Source of the DNA: Bacteroidia bacterium
GTDB taxonomy: Bacteria > Bacteroidota > Bacteroidia > Flavobacteriales > Flavobacteriaceae
Assembly: GCA_030427865.1 (NCBI GenBank)
Contig: JAUICK010000001.1
Span: 186,001 to 250,000, forward strand
Length of the DNA: 64,000 bases
Reading direction: 5' to 3'
In this document: positions 49,405 through 59,132 of the stretch, piece by piece
How the letters are laid out: every line of letters begins with the position of its first letter
How positions within the stretch are numbered: the stretch's first letter is position 1
Program-made: the position numbers and the translations under genes
Notes under the pieces: model-generated
What the model was told of the DNA's origin: nothing
Databases searched by the model: none
What the model saw: the letters and a program-made list of their open reading frames with translations, nothing else

Positions 49405-50472
49405 TTAAAACAAATCTTTATTGCTAATATCCAGATAGTTACGTTTTACAAATGCTAAAATAGTTTCTAAAATTTCTCCCATAGATTTACACTTTTTAAA
49501 CTCTACATCACCTACATAAGCTATTAAATCTTTTTTTAGTTGTTCTACATTTTCTGGTTTAGAAATGGCATCGTTTTTCATACACTCTATAAGCCTTGTA
49601 GTTCTATTTGGTGAGGTAATCATTCTTTTAGCAATAAAAGAACGTTCTTCTATTTTGTATTGCTCTATAGAACTGTTTTGCAGACGTTTACTAACCATTT
49701 CTACCATTTTAAAGTTCTCTTTCATAAACTGTAAATTATACACTTTAAGGCTGCCTTCGTAAGATTGTTGATCGAAATCTATAGCTCTAATTTTATAGAC
49801 AATTTTGTCGAAATCATGTATAGGTGTAATTACGTAATTGTAAGAGCGCATATCGCCTAAAAGACGAATCATACAACGCTCTTTAAATTTTACAAATTCT
49901 TTAGCGATTTGAGATTGCTCTGAAGAGGAGCACTTTGGCAAAATATTATTGATAAAATCGTCTCCCGGAATTCCAGATATATGCTCTTCTATTAACGTAT
50001 CTTGATACACCAAATAGTTAATATTGTATGGCGATAATAGGTGCTCTAATTCTAAACCATAAACTCTTGAAGCATCTGCTTTTTTTACATAGAAATAAGT
50101 AAAGTTATCGTTTAAGATATTTCTAACTTTAATTCTAAAAGGTTTAGAATTTCCAAAAGTACAATAGTCTATGGCATCTACATTTAAAAACGGAATTGTA
50201 CTTTCATTTCCGTCTGAATGTAAAATTGTATAAATTTTCTTTAAACTTCTGTCTATTTCTTTTCTATCCCATTCAGAATAATAAGTTCTCACCCAAAGTG
50301 TATCTTCATCATTTTTATCATATACAGAAACAGAACCTTGAAACCGTAACAAATCATTGTATAAAATACTAATTTTTGTACTTCTTTTGTATTTTATTAA
50401 AAAGTCATTCAGTTCTTTACTTATTGGAAAAGTAGGCTTTTTTTTAGAAATTAATTTTTGTTTAGTAGACAT
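49405..50472 (-). CDS. Conserved hypothetical with possible divergent protein-kinase-like fold
   Basis: 355 aa from MSTKQK; MIRLLGDMRSYNYVITP...IRAIDFDQQSYEG resembles a degenerate catalytic loop/DFD arrangement. Confidence 0.6.
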   Translation of the reverse strand: MSTKQKLISKKKPTFPISKELNDFLIKYKRSTKISILYNDLLRFQGSVSVYDKNDEDTLWVRTYYSEWDRKEIDRSLKKIYTILHSDGNESTIPFLNVDAIDYCTFGNSKPFRIKVRNILNDNFTYFYVKKADASRVYGLELEHLLSPYNINYLVYQDTLIEEHISGIPGDDFINNILPKCSSSEQSQIAKEFVKFKERCMIRLLGDMRSYNYVITPIHDFDKIVYKIRAIDFDQQSYEGSLKVYNLQFMKENFKMVEMVSKRLQNSSIEQYKIEERSFIAKRMITSPNRTTRLIECMKNDAISKPENVEQLKKDLIAYVGDVEFKKCKSMGEILETILAFVKRNYLDISNKDLF

Positions 50473-50505
50473 TCTATAGCAGATATAGCACAAAAATACG
50501 CATAT

Positions 50506-51606
50506 TTAGACGATTTCGAACATCTTACCCGGTAAAGGTTTTAAAACTCCTTTGAGTTCCATTTGTAATAAAATTGATGACAATTGAAATATAGGAATAT
50601 TACATTCTAAAGAAATAACATCTAACAATTGTTGCCCTTTTTGATGTAAAACATCATAAACTTTCTGTTCGTTTTCACTGAGTTCTACAAAAAGCTGTTT
50701 TTGAATTGATTTTGATTTTTTTTGAATATCCCAATTTAGCATTTTTACTATATCTGATGCTGAGCTTAATAAGTGCGCCTTATTATTTTTTATTAAATTA
50801 TTGCACCCTCTACTGTAAATATCTGTTGTTCTTCCGGGAACCGCAAATACATCTCTATTGTAAGAATTTGCAATATCTGCTGTTACTAAAGAACCTCCTT
50901 TTTCTGCAGATTCTATAATAATTGTTGCGTTAGAAATTCCTGCAACTATTCTATTTCTTTTTAAAAAATTTTCTCTCAAAGGTTTTTCTTCACTCCAAAA
51001 CTCTGTTAAAAAACCTCCGTTTTCATTTACAGAATTAATATACTTTTTATGTATTTTAGGGTAAATTTCTTCGAATCCATGAGCCAAAACAGCAATGGTT
51101 TGTAGTTTGTTTTCTATGGCAGCTTTATGCGCACATATATCTACTCCGTATGCAAAACCGCTTACAATTACTGGATTATGTTCTGCTAATTCTTCAATTA
51201 ATTGATTGCAAAAACTCCGTCCATAAGAGCTTATATTTCTTGTACCTACAATAGAAATAATTTTTTGATTTGTGAAATCTAAATTTCCATCTTTAAACAA
51301 TAAAATTGGACTATCTATACAATTTTGAAGATTTATAGGATAATTCTCTTCTAAAAAATAAGTGTAAGAAATCTTATGTTCTTGAATGTATTTGAATTCT
51401 TTTTCAGCTAATTCTATATTCTGTTTATCAAACAAATGCTTTAAAACATGCGAACCAATTCCGTTTATTTTTGATAAAATAGCTGATTTTTCTCTAAAAA
51501 TTTGCACTTCATCTCCAACGTTTACAATAAGTTTTTTAGCTAATATAGCTCCAATAGCTTTGCACTTCTGCAGTCTTAAAACAGCAAGTAACTTTTCTTC
51601 TTTCAT
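50506..51606 (-). CDS. dprA: DNA processing protein DprA
   Basis: ISIVGTRNISSYGRSFCNQLIEEL, VSGFAYGVDICAHKAAI, GSLVTADIANSYNRDVFAVPG; start at MKEEK. Confidence 0.95.
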   Translation of the reverse strand: MKEEKLLAVLRLQKCKAIGAILAKKLIVNVGDEVQIFREKSAILSKINGIGSHVLKHLFDKQNIELAEKEFKYIQEHKISYTYFLEENYPINLQNCIDSPILLFKDGNLDFTNQKIISIVGTRNISSYGRSFCNQLIEELAEHNPVIVSGFAYGVDICAHKAAIENKLQTIAVLAHGFEEIYPKIHKKYINSVNENGGFLTEFWSEEKPLRENFLKRNRIVAGISNATIIIESAEKGGSLVTADIANSYNRDVFAVPGRTTDIYSRGCNNLIKNNKAHLLSSASDIVKMLNWDIQKKSKSIQKQLFVELSENEQKVYDVLHQKGQQLLDVISLECNIPIFQLSSILLQMELKGVLKPLPGKMFEIV

Positions 51607-51715
51607 CTTGTAACAATTGCCACCAAGATACAAAAGTTGAATTAAATTGTTTTATTGAAAAGCTACTTACTGAACCATTATCGTTTCGATAAAAGCATTT
51701 TAATTGAGGGAAAAT

Positions 51716-53143
51716 TTATTTTACTATAATTTTTTTATAACTAACTTTATTTTCTATATCTGTAATTTTTAATAGGTATATACCTTTTGTAATTCCTTTT
51801 AATGAAATAGTTTCTTCTTTTGAACTCAATATATTTTGCCCCTTTAAGTTATAAACAGCAACATTTTTTATACGAACTCCGCTTACGGTGATTTGGTTTG
51901 TAGTAGGATTGGGATATAAGCTAACATTTGTGATAAATTTATTTTTAAGAGATAAAACAGAATTAAAATTATAGGCTCTAACCCCTCCACTATCTTCTGT
52001 GTTTAAATTAAAATCTGACGAACCTGCTACAACAAAACTGTTTTTAACCTCTACAGATGCACCTAAATTATCTCCAGAAACATCTCCTGTAATTGTAGTG
52101 CCAACTTGATTCCAAGAACCACTTTGGTATTTATATAACTGAATATAACCTTTATTGTTATCTGCTATTCTTGATGCAACAGTAACAAGGTTTCCTGTGT
52201 TATCCATGTTAGAAGTTGCAATATCGTTGTTCAGTCCTAATATATCATTTCCTATTTGCATCCATTGTGTTCCGTTAAACTCGTATACTTTAACAACGCC
52301 TTTTACTCTGAAAGAAATTCTATTTCCGTCATCATTTATACTAACATTACTTAACCTATCATTATCTGAAGCTCCAATAATATCTGCCCCTACTTTGCTC
52401 CAACTTCCACCAGAAAATTGAAAAACTCTTACTAAACCTTTATTTACACCACCTGAATCAAAACCAGATGCGCTTGCTACAACTCTATTACCGTCTTTAC
52501 TGATATCAACTGAATCACCAAAGTTATCATTAGCCATATCTCCATCAATTTCAGTGCCCATTTGATTCCAATTTGCACCGTCAAAACTATACATTCTAAT
52601 ATGTCCATTACTTGAAAATTGATTTCCTGTATTAGCATCATTAAAAATGGCTCCAACAATAATTTTAGTTCCATCTGCATTTATAGCTATTCTTCCTCCA
52701 AATGTATCTCCAGTGGTTTCGCCTACAATATCGTTTCCAATTTGAAGATATTGCCCCGATGAGAATCGAAAAACTTTTACATAACCTGGCCCTGAATAAT
52801 TTCCGTCATTTAATTGAGTAGCTCCTACTGCAACAGTATTACCTGTTTCATTCATAATTACTGAAGCTCCAAAAGTATCTCCATTGGTATTTCCTAGCAA
52901 ATCGTTACCAACTTGTACCCAAACATTGTTTTGCAAATTGTAAACTCTTGCAAAACCTGTAACATCTGTACTATATTGGTAAGGTGCAGAGGTAATTAAA
53001 TAATCTCCATTTATATTAATGGATGCATTTTGTCCAAAATTTGCTTTTGCTTCTAAAAAAACAATTTTCGATCCAATTTGGTCTTGAGAAAATACATAAA
53101 CAGTTAAAAATAATAATGCGAATGTGTGTAATTGTGTTTTCAT
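51716..53143 (-). CDS. Secreted beta-propeller-like protein with T9SS sorting tail
   Basis: Repeated VKVFRFSSGQYLQIGNDIVGETTGDTFGG-type units; tail YPNPTTNQITVSGVRIKNVAVYNLKGQNILSSKEETISLKGITKGIYLLKITDIENKVSYKKIIVK. Confidence 0.9.
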   Translation of the reverse strand: MKTQLHTFALLFLTVYVFSQDQIGSKIVFLEAKANFGQNASININGDYLITSAPYQYSTDVTGFARVYNLQNNVWVQVGNDLLGNTNGDTFGASVIMNETGNTVAVGATQLNDGNYSGPGYVKVFRFSSGQYLQIGNDIVGETTGDTFGGRIAINADGTKIIVGAIFNDANTGNQFSSNGHIRMYSFDGANWNQMGTEIDGDMANDNFGDSVDISKDGNRVVASASGFDSGGVNKGLVRVFQFSGGSWSKVGADIIGASDNDRLSNVSINDDGNRISFRVKGVVKVYEFNGTQWMQIGNDILGLNNDIATSNMDNTGNLVTVASRIADNNKGYIQLYKYQSGSWNQVGTTITGDVSGDNLGASVEVKNSFVVAGSSDFNLNTEDSGGVRAYNFNSVLSLKNKFITNVSLYPNPTTNQITVSGVRIKNVAVYNLKGQNILSSKEETISLKGITKGIYLLKITDIENKVSYKKIIVK

Positions 53144-53235
53144 AATTTTAATGGTTTTTTCAGTAAAAGTATTTGAAAAACTCAATAAAATTAGGTTGTT
53201 GGGACGAATAACAAGTATTTGAGTACGAGCAACAG

Positions 53236-55002
53236 TTAGTCTTTTAAGTTAACTTTAAAAGTTCTTGAAACTGGTATTTCTATATTTGGTTCTAAAATAA
53301 CAGAATTGCTATTTATTACTTTAATAAAATTTTTATTTACAACATATGACCGATGAATTTTTATAAAATTTGGTGGTAGTTGCTCTAAAACATTTTTTAA
53401 ATGATTTCTATCTAACATTTTTTTATCATTATAATAATATTCTACATAATTTCTTTCTGCTTTTACATATTTAATATCGTCTAAATAAATTTTCTGTTTG
53501 TTACTTAAGATAATACTTTTTCTGACCACTTTTTTTATAATTTCTGCTTTCTCCTGTTCAATAATTTTTGATTTTTTATCACTGGTTTTGTACGCTTTAA
53601 AAAAGTAAAAAACAAAAGCTAATAAAATAAAAGAAATAGTAATAATAGAAAATAAATTATTTTTAATTACAGAAACAGTAGAGGTTAAATTAGAGTTTTC
53701 ATCTTGTAGGTTTTCTACTTCTTCTCTATATTTTATAATATTAACAAATGCTTCTTTCTGGTTAGCAATTATTTGTTGCGTTATATTATTAGCATAGGTT
53801 TTATATTTGAAACTTTTATTCTTATCAATATCTATAAAATGATTAGAAAGTGCTTCGTAACTAAAATAAACATAATCTAAAAACTGAGTTGTGTCTACTT
53901 GTTTAAGATTTAATTCTAACTTGTTGGCATAAAAAACCGCTGAATCTTTTTGCTTACTTTTTGTGAAATAGTCTAATAAATAGTTGTGCACATTTAATGC
54001 AACAAAAGGTCTTTTTGTTTTATAAGCTATTGGCTTAAACTTAGAAGAATACTTTCTATATGAATTAAGGTTGTTGGTAGACTTTGCAATTTCGCAAAGT
54101 TGTTCGTATTTAGAGAAAACAACCCTAACTGATAAGCTATCGCTAATAGATTTTAAAATTTCTTCACTTTTTTGGTAGCTTGTTTCATGAATATAAAATT
54201 TTGCTAAATACAATTGAGCAAAAGGTAGAATATTTAAAATTTGATTCTTTTTCATAAAAGCTTCTGCTTTTTTTGCCTTTTTAATAAGAGGGATAACATC
54301 TTGAGATTGTATTGGTCTTGGAATTAATTGATAAGAAATATCTAATTCTGTAATTTTCGCAGAAGCTAATTCTCTTTTATTATTACTTTTCTCTGCATAA
54401 AACAACTCTAAAGCATTGTAATTTAATGCTTTTCCTAATTCTTTTCTGTTTCTATGCAATAAAGAAATTCGCCCAACAATTTCAGTAATTATATCGTATT
54501 TCTCAGTAGGTTTTACTTTTTCATAAATCTTTTTATACTTTATTAAACCTTTATCTGATGAAATTTTTCCTTGACGAATATCATAATAAATTTTTCTAAT
54601 TCTAAATCTTAAATAATCGTTATCAAGTTCAGGAATATTATTTTTTGCTGCTATTTTTAATCCTTTTCTAAAAAATTGATAAACAATTGCTGTATCTTGT
54701 TTAACGATTGCTGTATTTATTTTTGATGTATAACTTCTAATAATTAGGTTTACAACCTTAGATTTTTCTGCGTAAAAAATAGCAGAATCTGCATATTTTT
54801 CTTGTAATACATTAAATTTTAATACTTTAGATTTTTGAGATAACTCATTAAAAAGAATACTTTTTGTAGCGTGGTGTTTTGCAGTCTTTAAAGCTTGCAT
54901 TTTTTTTTTGAAAAAAGCGTTAGATTCTATACCTTGAGAAAACATAGCTGCACTCCGCAAGAATAAGAAAAACACTAAAAAGCTTTTCATAAAAAATTTC
55001 AT
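53236..55002 (-). CDS. TPR-like sensor protein with one TM and C-terminal LytTR DNA-binding domain
   Basis: IYLDDIKYVKAERNYVEYYYNDKKMLDRNHLKNVLEQLPPNFIKIHRSYVVNKNFIKVI LytTR motif; signal peptide and internal TM. Confidence 0.9.
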   Translation of the reverse strand: MKFFMKSFLVFFLFLRSAAMFSQGIESNAFFKKKMQALKTAKHHATKSILFNELSQKSKVLKFNVLQEKYADSAIFYAEKSKVVNLIIRSYTSKINTAIVKQDTAIVYQFFRKGLKIAAKNNIPELDNDYLRFRIRKIYYDIRQGKISSDKGLIKYKKIYEKVKPTEKYDIITEIVGRISLLHRNRKELGKALNYNALELFYAEKSNNKRELASAKITELDISYQLIPRPIQSQDVIPLIKKAKKAEAFMKKNQILNILPFAQLYLAKFYIHETSYQKSEEILKSISDSLSVRVVFSKYEQLCEIAKSTNNLNSYRKYSSKFKPIAYKTKRPFVALNVHNYLLDYFTKSKQKDSAVFYANKLELNLKQVDTTQFLDYVYFSYEALSNHFIDIDKNKSFKYKTYANNITQQIIANQKEAFVNIIKYREEVENLQDENSNLTSTVSVIKNNLFSIITISFILLAFVFYFFKAYKTSDKKSKIIEQEKAEIIKKVVRKSIILSNKQKIYLDDIKYVKAERNYVEYYYNDKKMLDRNHLKNVLEQLPPNFIKIHRSYVVNKNFIKVINSNSVILEPNIEIPVSRTFKVNLKD

Positions 55003-55106
55003 TTAGCTAAAATAATGATTTTTAATCCTTTACTTAAAATATAAGAAATTGTGAATAAATTCTTTACAATTTTCTGAAATGATGTTGCTATTTTTTTATT
55101 TTTGTT

Positions 55107-56021
55107 ATGATGACAATAGCTAAATATATAAACGATTTATTATACAGATACGACTGTGTAATTGTTCCTGATTTTGGGGGGTTTGTAACCAATAGAATTG
55201 GTGCGAAAATAGATAACTCTACTCATACTTTTTATCCGCCTACAAAACAAATTACATTTAACAGTCTTTTAAAACATAATGATGGTTTATTAGCAAATTA
55301 CATTGCTTCTTCAGAGAATATTTCTTTCGAAAAGGCTTCTACTGCCATTTCTTTATCTGTGATAAAGTGGAAAAATGAAATCCATACAAAATCTGTTTTG
55401 ATAGATAACTTAGGAAGTTTATCTCTAAATGAAGCTAAACAAATTGTTTTCGAACCCAATACTAAAGTTAATTATTTAACAGATTCTTTTGGTTTAGCAT
55501 CCTTTGAATCTTCTTCTATTTCAAGATATAAACAACAAGTTAAACCTTTACTTCCTGTTGTAAACAAAGAAGATAAAAAAGGTGTACCAGCCTTTATAAA
55601 ATATGCTGCCACTGCTGCAATTTTATTAACATTAAGTTTTGCTGGTTATAATGGTTATCAAAAAAATAAATACAAAGAAACCTTAGCAAAACAAGAAAAA
55701 GCCTTAGAAAAAAAGATTCAAACTGCTACTTTTATCATTTCTAATCCTTTACCAACTATCAATTTAAGTGTTGCTAAAGAAACCCCAAAGCCTTATCATA
55801 TTGTTGCTGGTGCTTTTCAATTTGTAGAAAATGCTCAGAAAAAAGTAAAACAACTACAAGCAAAAGGTTTTGATGCTAAAATAATAGGAGTAAATAAATG
55901 GGGATTAACTCAGGTTACTTTTAATAGTTACGCAGACAGAAACGAAGCAATTAATAACTTATACAGAATACAAGATACTATTTCTGAAGATGCTTGGTTG
56001 TTGGTTAAAAAATTAGACTAA
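55107..56021 (+). CDS. HU-CCDC81-like plus SPOR domain membrane protein
   Basis: N-term IAKYINDLLYRYDCVIVPDFGGFVTNRIGAK; TM FIKYAATAAILLTLSFAGYNGYQKNK; C-term YHIVAGAFQFVENAQKKVKQLQAKGFDAKIIG. Confidence 0.85.
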   Translation: MMTIAKYINDLLYRYDCVIVPDFGGFVTNRIGAKIDNSTHTFYPPTKQITFNSLLKHNDGLLANYIASSENISFEKASTAISLSVIKWKNEIHTKSVLIDNLGSLSLNEAKQIVFEPNTKVNYLTDSFGLASFESSSISRYKQQVKPLLPVVNKEDKKGVPAFIKYAATAAILLTLSFAGYNGYQKNKYKETLAKQEKALEKKIQTATFIISNPLPTINLSVAKETPKPYHIVAGAFQFVENAQKKVKQLQAKGFDAKIIGVNKWGLTQVTFNSYADRNEAINNLYRIQDTISEDAWLLVKKLD

Positions 56022-56095
56022 AATCATTTATTTCTTTCTATTTTTTAATATCGCTTTTAAATAAGTGATTGTTATCTTTGCAAAAATATTTTTTG

Positions 56096-56605
56096 ATGGA
56101 AGCAAAAACTCCTAAAGAATCTTTAACCGTACTTACTGATTTAGTTTTACCAGGTGAAACCAACTATTTAGATAATCTTTTTGGTGGCGAATTGTTAGCT
56201 AGAATGGATAGAGCTTGCAGTATTGCTGCAAGAAGACATTCGAGAAGAATTGTAGTTACTGCTTCTGTAAACCATGTTGCTTTTACAAAAGCTGTGCCAG
56301 TTGGTAGTGTGGTAACTGTAGAAGCAAAAGTATCTAGAGCGTTTAAATCTTCTATGGAAATTTATGTTGATGTTTGGATTGAAGATAGACAATCTGGTGT
56401 TAAAACTAAAGTAAATGAAGGAATTTATACTTTTGTAGCTGTAGATGAAACAGGAAAACCTGTTGTTATTCCTCAAATAATTCCAGAAACTGAATTGGAA
56501 AAAAAACGTTTTGATGGAGCGTTAAGACGTAAACAATTAAGTTTGGTTTTGGCTGGAAAATTAGACCCAAATGAAGCTACTGCTCTAAAAGCATTATTTA
56601 ATTAA
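56096..56605 (+). CDS. Acyl-CoA thioesterase (hotdog fold)
   Basis: PGETNYLDNLFGGELLARMDRACSIAARRHSRRIVVTASVNHVAF; start set at ATG 56096, downstream of TATCTTTG 56073-56080. Confidence 0.9.
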   Translation: MEAKTPKESLTVLTDLVLPGETNYLDNLFGGELLARMDRACSIAARRHSRRIVVTASVNHVAFTKAVPVGSVVTVEAKVSRAFKSSMEIYVDVWIEDRQSGVKTKVNEGIYTFVAVDETGKPVVIPQIIPETELEKKRFDGALRRKQLSLVLAGKLDPNEATALKALFN

Positions 56606-56616
56606 AAAATATTTAT

Positions 56617-57120
56617 ATGGATTTTAACAATCATAAAATTATTTATTCTGTTGCAATATTTATTGCTGCCGTTTTAATAAGACTACTGATTACCAATTCT
56701 TTAAAAAAAATTCAATTAAAATTTGGGTTTCAGAAAGCAAGAATTTTAGTAACCAATAAAATAATAACGATATTAATATATATAACCGTAATTGTAATTA
56801 TCTCTTTTATATGGGGGGTAGATGAAAAACAATTATTAATCTATGTTTCTTCTTTTTTAACCATTTTAGGAATTGCCTTTTTTGCACAGTGGTCTATTCT
56901 TTCTAATATTACTGCCGGATTAATTTTATTTATAAATTACCCTGTAAGAATTGGAGATACCATAACAATTTTAGAAAAAGACAATGATACAACTGGAGAA
57001 ATTAGAGATATTGGTGCTTTTTTTATAACATTAAGAACCAAAAAAGGAGAATTAATTACTCTACCAAATGCAATTATTCTTCAAAAAAACATCAAATATT
57101 ACCCTCAACCAAAAGGTTAA
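56617..57120 (+). CDS. Small mechanosensitive (MscS-like) channel family protein
   Basis: FFAQWSILSNITAGLILFINYPVRIGDTITI. Confidence 0.9.
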   Translation: MDFNNHKIIYSVAIFIAAVLIRLLITNSLKKIQLKFGFQKARILVTNKIITILIYITVIVIISFIWGVDEKQLLIYVSSFLTILGIAFFAQWSILSNITAGLILFINYPVRIGDTITILEKDNDTTGEIRDIGAFFITLRTKKGELITLPNAIILQKNIKYYPQPKG

Positions 57121-57124
57121 TACA

Positions 57125-58360
57125 TTATCTTTTTAACATCCAAGAAGAAGGGTTTAAGCGTGTTGTGTTTTTAAATAACACAAAAATAAGTTTCGTTTTT
57201 TTAGATACTTTATCAGTAAAAATCTGACCTAACTTTTGCCCCGTTTTAACAGCATCGCCTTTTTTTACATAGACTTTTTCTAAGTTATTATAAGAAGTAA
57301 TGTAATTTCCATGCTGAATTAACACATTTTTTCTTCCTTCAGAACTTACCAAAACATTCAATACCTTTCCATTAAAAATTGCTTGCGCATCTTTACCTTT
57401 TTGAGTTACAATATGCAAACCCGTTCCATTAATTGTAATTCCAGGAAAAGTAGGATGAGGCTGTTTCCCAAAACGTCTTACCACTAAACCTTCGTCTACT
57501 GGCCATGGTAATTTCCCTTTATTTAACTCGAATTTTGTAGCTAAAGCCTTAGCTTCAGGACTCAATAAAAACTCGTTCTTTTTTGTAGTTTTCGACTTCG
57601 ATTTTAGTTTTGCTTTTGCAATTCTATTAGCTCTTGCAATTTCTGCTTTTATAAGCTTGTCTATTTTTGCCGTTAGTTTTTTTTCTTCTTTAACTTTTTT
57701 CTGCAGCGCTCGCTTATATTTATTTTCTTTCTTCTTTATGGTAGAAATTAACTTTTCTTGCTTTTTCTTATCGGTTTCAATAGCCAACTTTTGTTTCTTT
57801 TCTGATAAAATTAAAGTGTCTTTTATTTTTTTTTGATACCATAAAGAATCGTTTAACTTTTGAATAATGTTGCTCTGAATCTTAATTTCTTCTCCTTGCT
57901 TTTTTCGAAACTTAGTATATTGTTTCATATACTCTAATCTTTTGTAAGCTTGATAAAAATTTTGAGAAGAAAGCAAAAACATTGTTCTACTTTGTTGAGA
58001 TTTACTCTTATATGATTTAAAAATCATATCTGCATAATCTTTCTTTAAATCAGATAATTTTTTATCTAATTTCTTAATTTTTAATTCGTTTTTAGAAATC
58101 TCTTTTGATAAGATAGAAGCTTCAGAATTTATGGTAGCAATAAGTTGTTCTCTTACTTTAATCTTCTTATTAATGTCTTTTAAATCTTCGAGTGCATTTT
58201 TTTCTTTCTTTTTCTCTTTAAAAAGCAAGTTGTTTACTTGCTTCATTTCTAAATTTAGCTTTTTACGTTGTGCTTCTAACTGTTTTCTGGTTTGCCCAAA
58301 CGTAGAAAAAACACTAATTAATAGTAATATAATAGATATGTAAAACCTGTTTTTAATCAC
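57125..58360 (-). CDS. EnvC-like murein hydrolase activator (M23 family)
   Basis: Long coiled coil then LPWPVDEGLVVRRFGKQPHPTFPGITINGTGLHI...VLIQHGNYITSYNNLEKVYVKKGDAVKTGQKLG. Confidence 0.9.
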   Translation of the reverse strand: MIKNRFYISIILLLISVFSTFGQTRKQLEAQRKKLNLEMKQVNNLLFKEKKKEKNALEDLKDINKKIKVREQLIATINSEASILSKEISKNELKIKKLDKKLSDLKKDYADMIFKSYKSKSQQSRTMFLLSSQNFYQAYKRLEYMKQYTKFRKKQGEEIKIQSNIIQKLNDSLWYQKKIKDTLILSEKKQKLAIETDKKKQEKLISTIKKKENKYKRALQKKVKEEKKLTAKIDKLIKAEIARANRIAKAKLKSKSKTTKKNEFLLSPEAKALATKFELNKGKLPWPVDEGLVVRRFGKQPHPTFPGITINGTGLHIVTQKGKDAQAIFNGKVLNVLVSSEGRKNVLIQHGNYITSYNNLEKVYVKKGDAVKTGQKLGQIFTDKVSKKTKLIFVLFKNTTRLNPSSWMLKR

Positions 58361-59130
58361 TATAAATTAATTTTTTTGTATCCTTTTGGTATCGAAAAAT
58401 TAGTATCAAAATCAGTGTTAAATTCTACTGATTTTAGAATAAAATCTATATTGGTAAATTTGTTGGCTTGTTTCGCTTTTATTTTAATTTCTGATGGAAA
58501 AACTTCATCATCAATTAAATTATATGAAGGATATAAAATATCTAAACGCTGATTTTTTAGAGAATTTACAATAGATTGTTTATCTAATTTAAAATGCGAC
58601 GGGTTTACTGCAAAGAAAATATCGAATAAATTTGCTTGTTTTTCTGGAGATAAAAGATAAGAGTTGCCTGCAATTGTAACATTCTGTTTTTCTTCTTTTA
58701 CATTCATTAAAGATTGCCCTAATAACAAATTTTGAAGTTGCTCGAAATTAATATCTGTACCTAATAATTTTTTTAACATCGAAAAATCTCCTTCAAAATA
58801 ATTTTTGGCATAAGGAGAGTAATAACTGACAGATGTTGGCGTAATTTTAGCTTTAAAAACGGTAATAAACTTGGTTCCTTTTAACCAGATTACTTCATCT
58901 TTTTTTATTCGTAAACTAACAGAAATACTTTGTTTTAACTTACCGTTATTAAAGTTAGCTTTTAATTTAGCATTTACCGTTTTTTTATTAAAATTAGAGG
59001 CAATGTGTTTTCTTGCTACTTTTTTTGCAGACATTTCTTTTGCTATACTACCTGAACTCATTATGTTTTTTTTGGTTTTACAGGAAACAAAAATCAATAC
59101 AAAAACAGCAAAATATTTTATAAATCGCAT
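58360..59130 (-). CDS. DUF4292 lipoprotein
   Basis: MRFIKYFAVFVLIFVSCKTKK lipobox; SVSLRIKKDEVIWLKGTKFITVFKAKITPTSVSYY. Confidence 0.8.
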   Translation of the reverse strand: MRFIKYFAVFVLIFVSCKTKKNIMSSGSIAKEMSAKKVARKHIASNFNKKTVNAKLKANFNNGKLKQSISVSLRIKKDEVIWLKGTKFITVFKAKITPTSVSYYSPYAKNYFEGDFSMLKKLLGTDINFEQLQNLLLGQSLMNVKEEKQNVTIAGNSYLLSPEKQANLFDIFFAVNPSHFKLDKQSIVNSLKNQRLDILYPSYNLIDDEVFPSEIKIKAKQANKFTNIDFILKSVEFNTDFDTNFSIPKGYKKINL

Positions 59131-59132
59131 TC

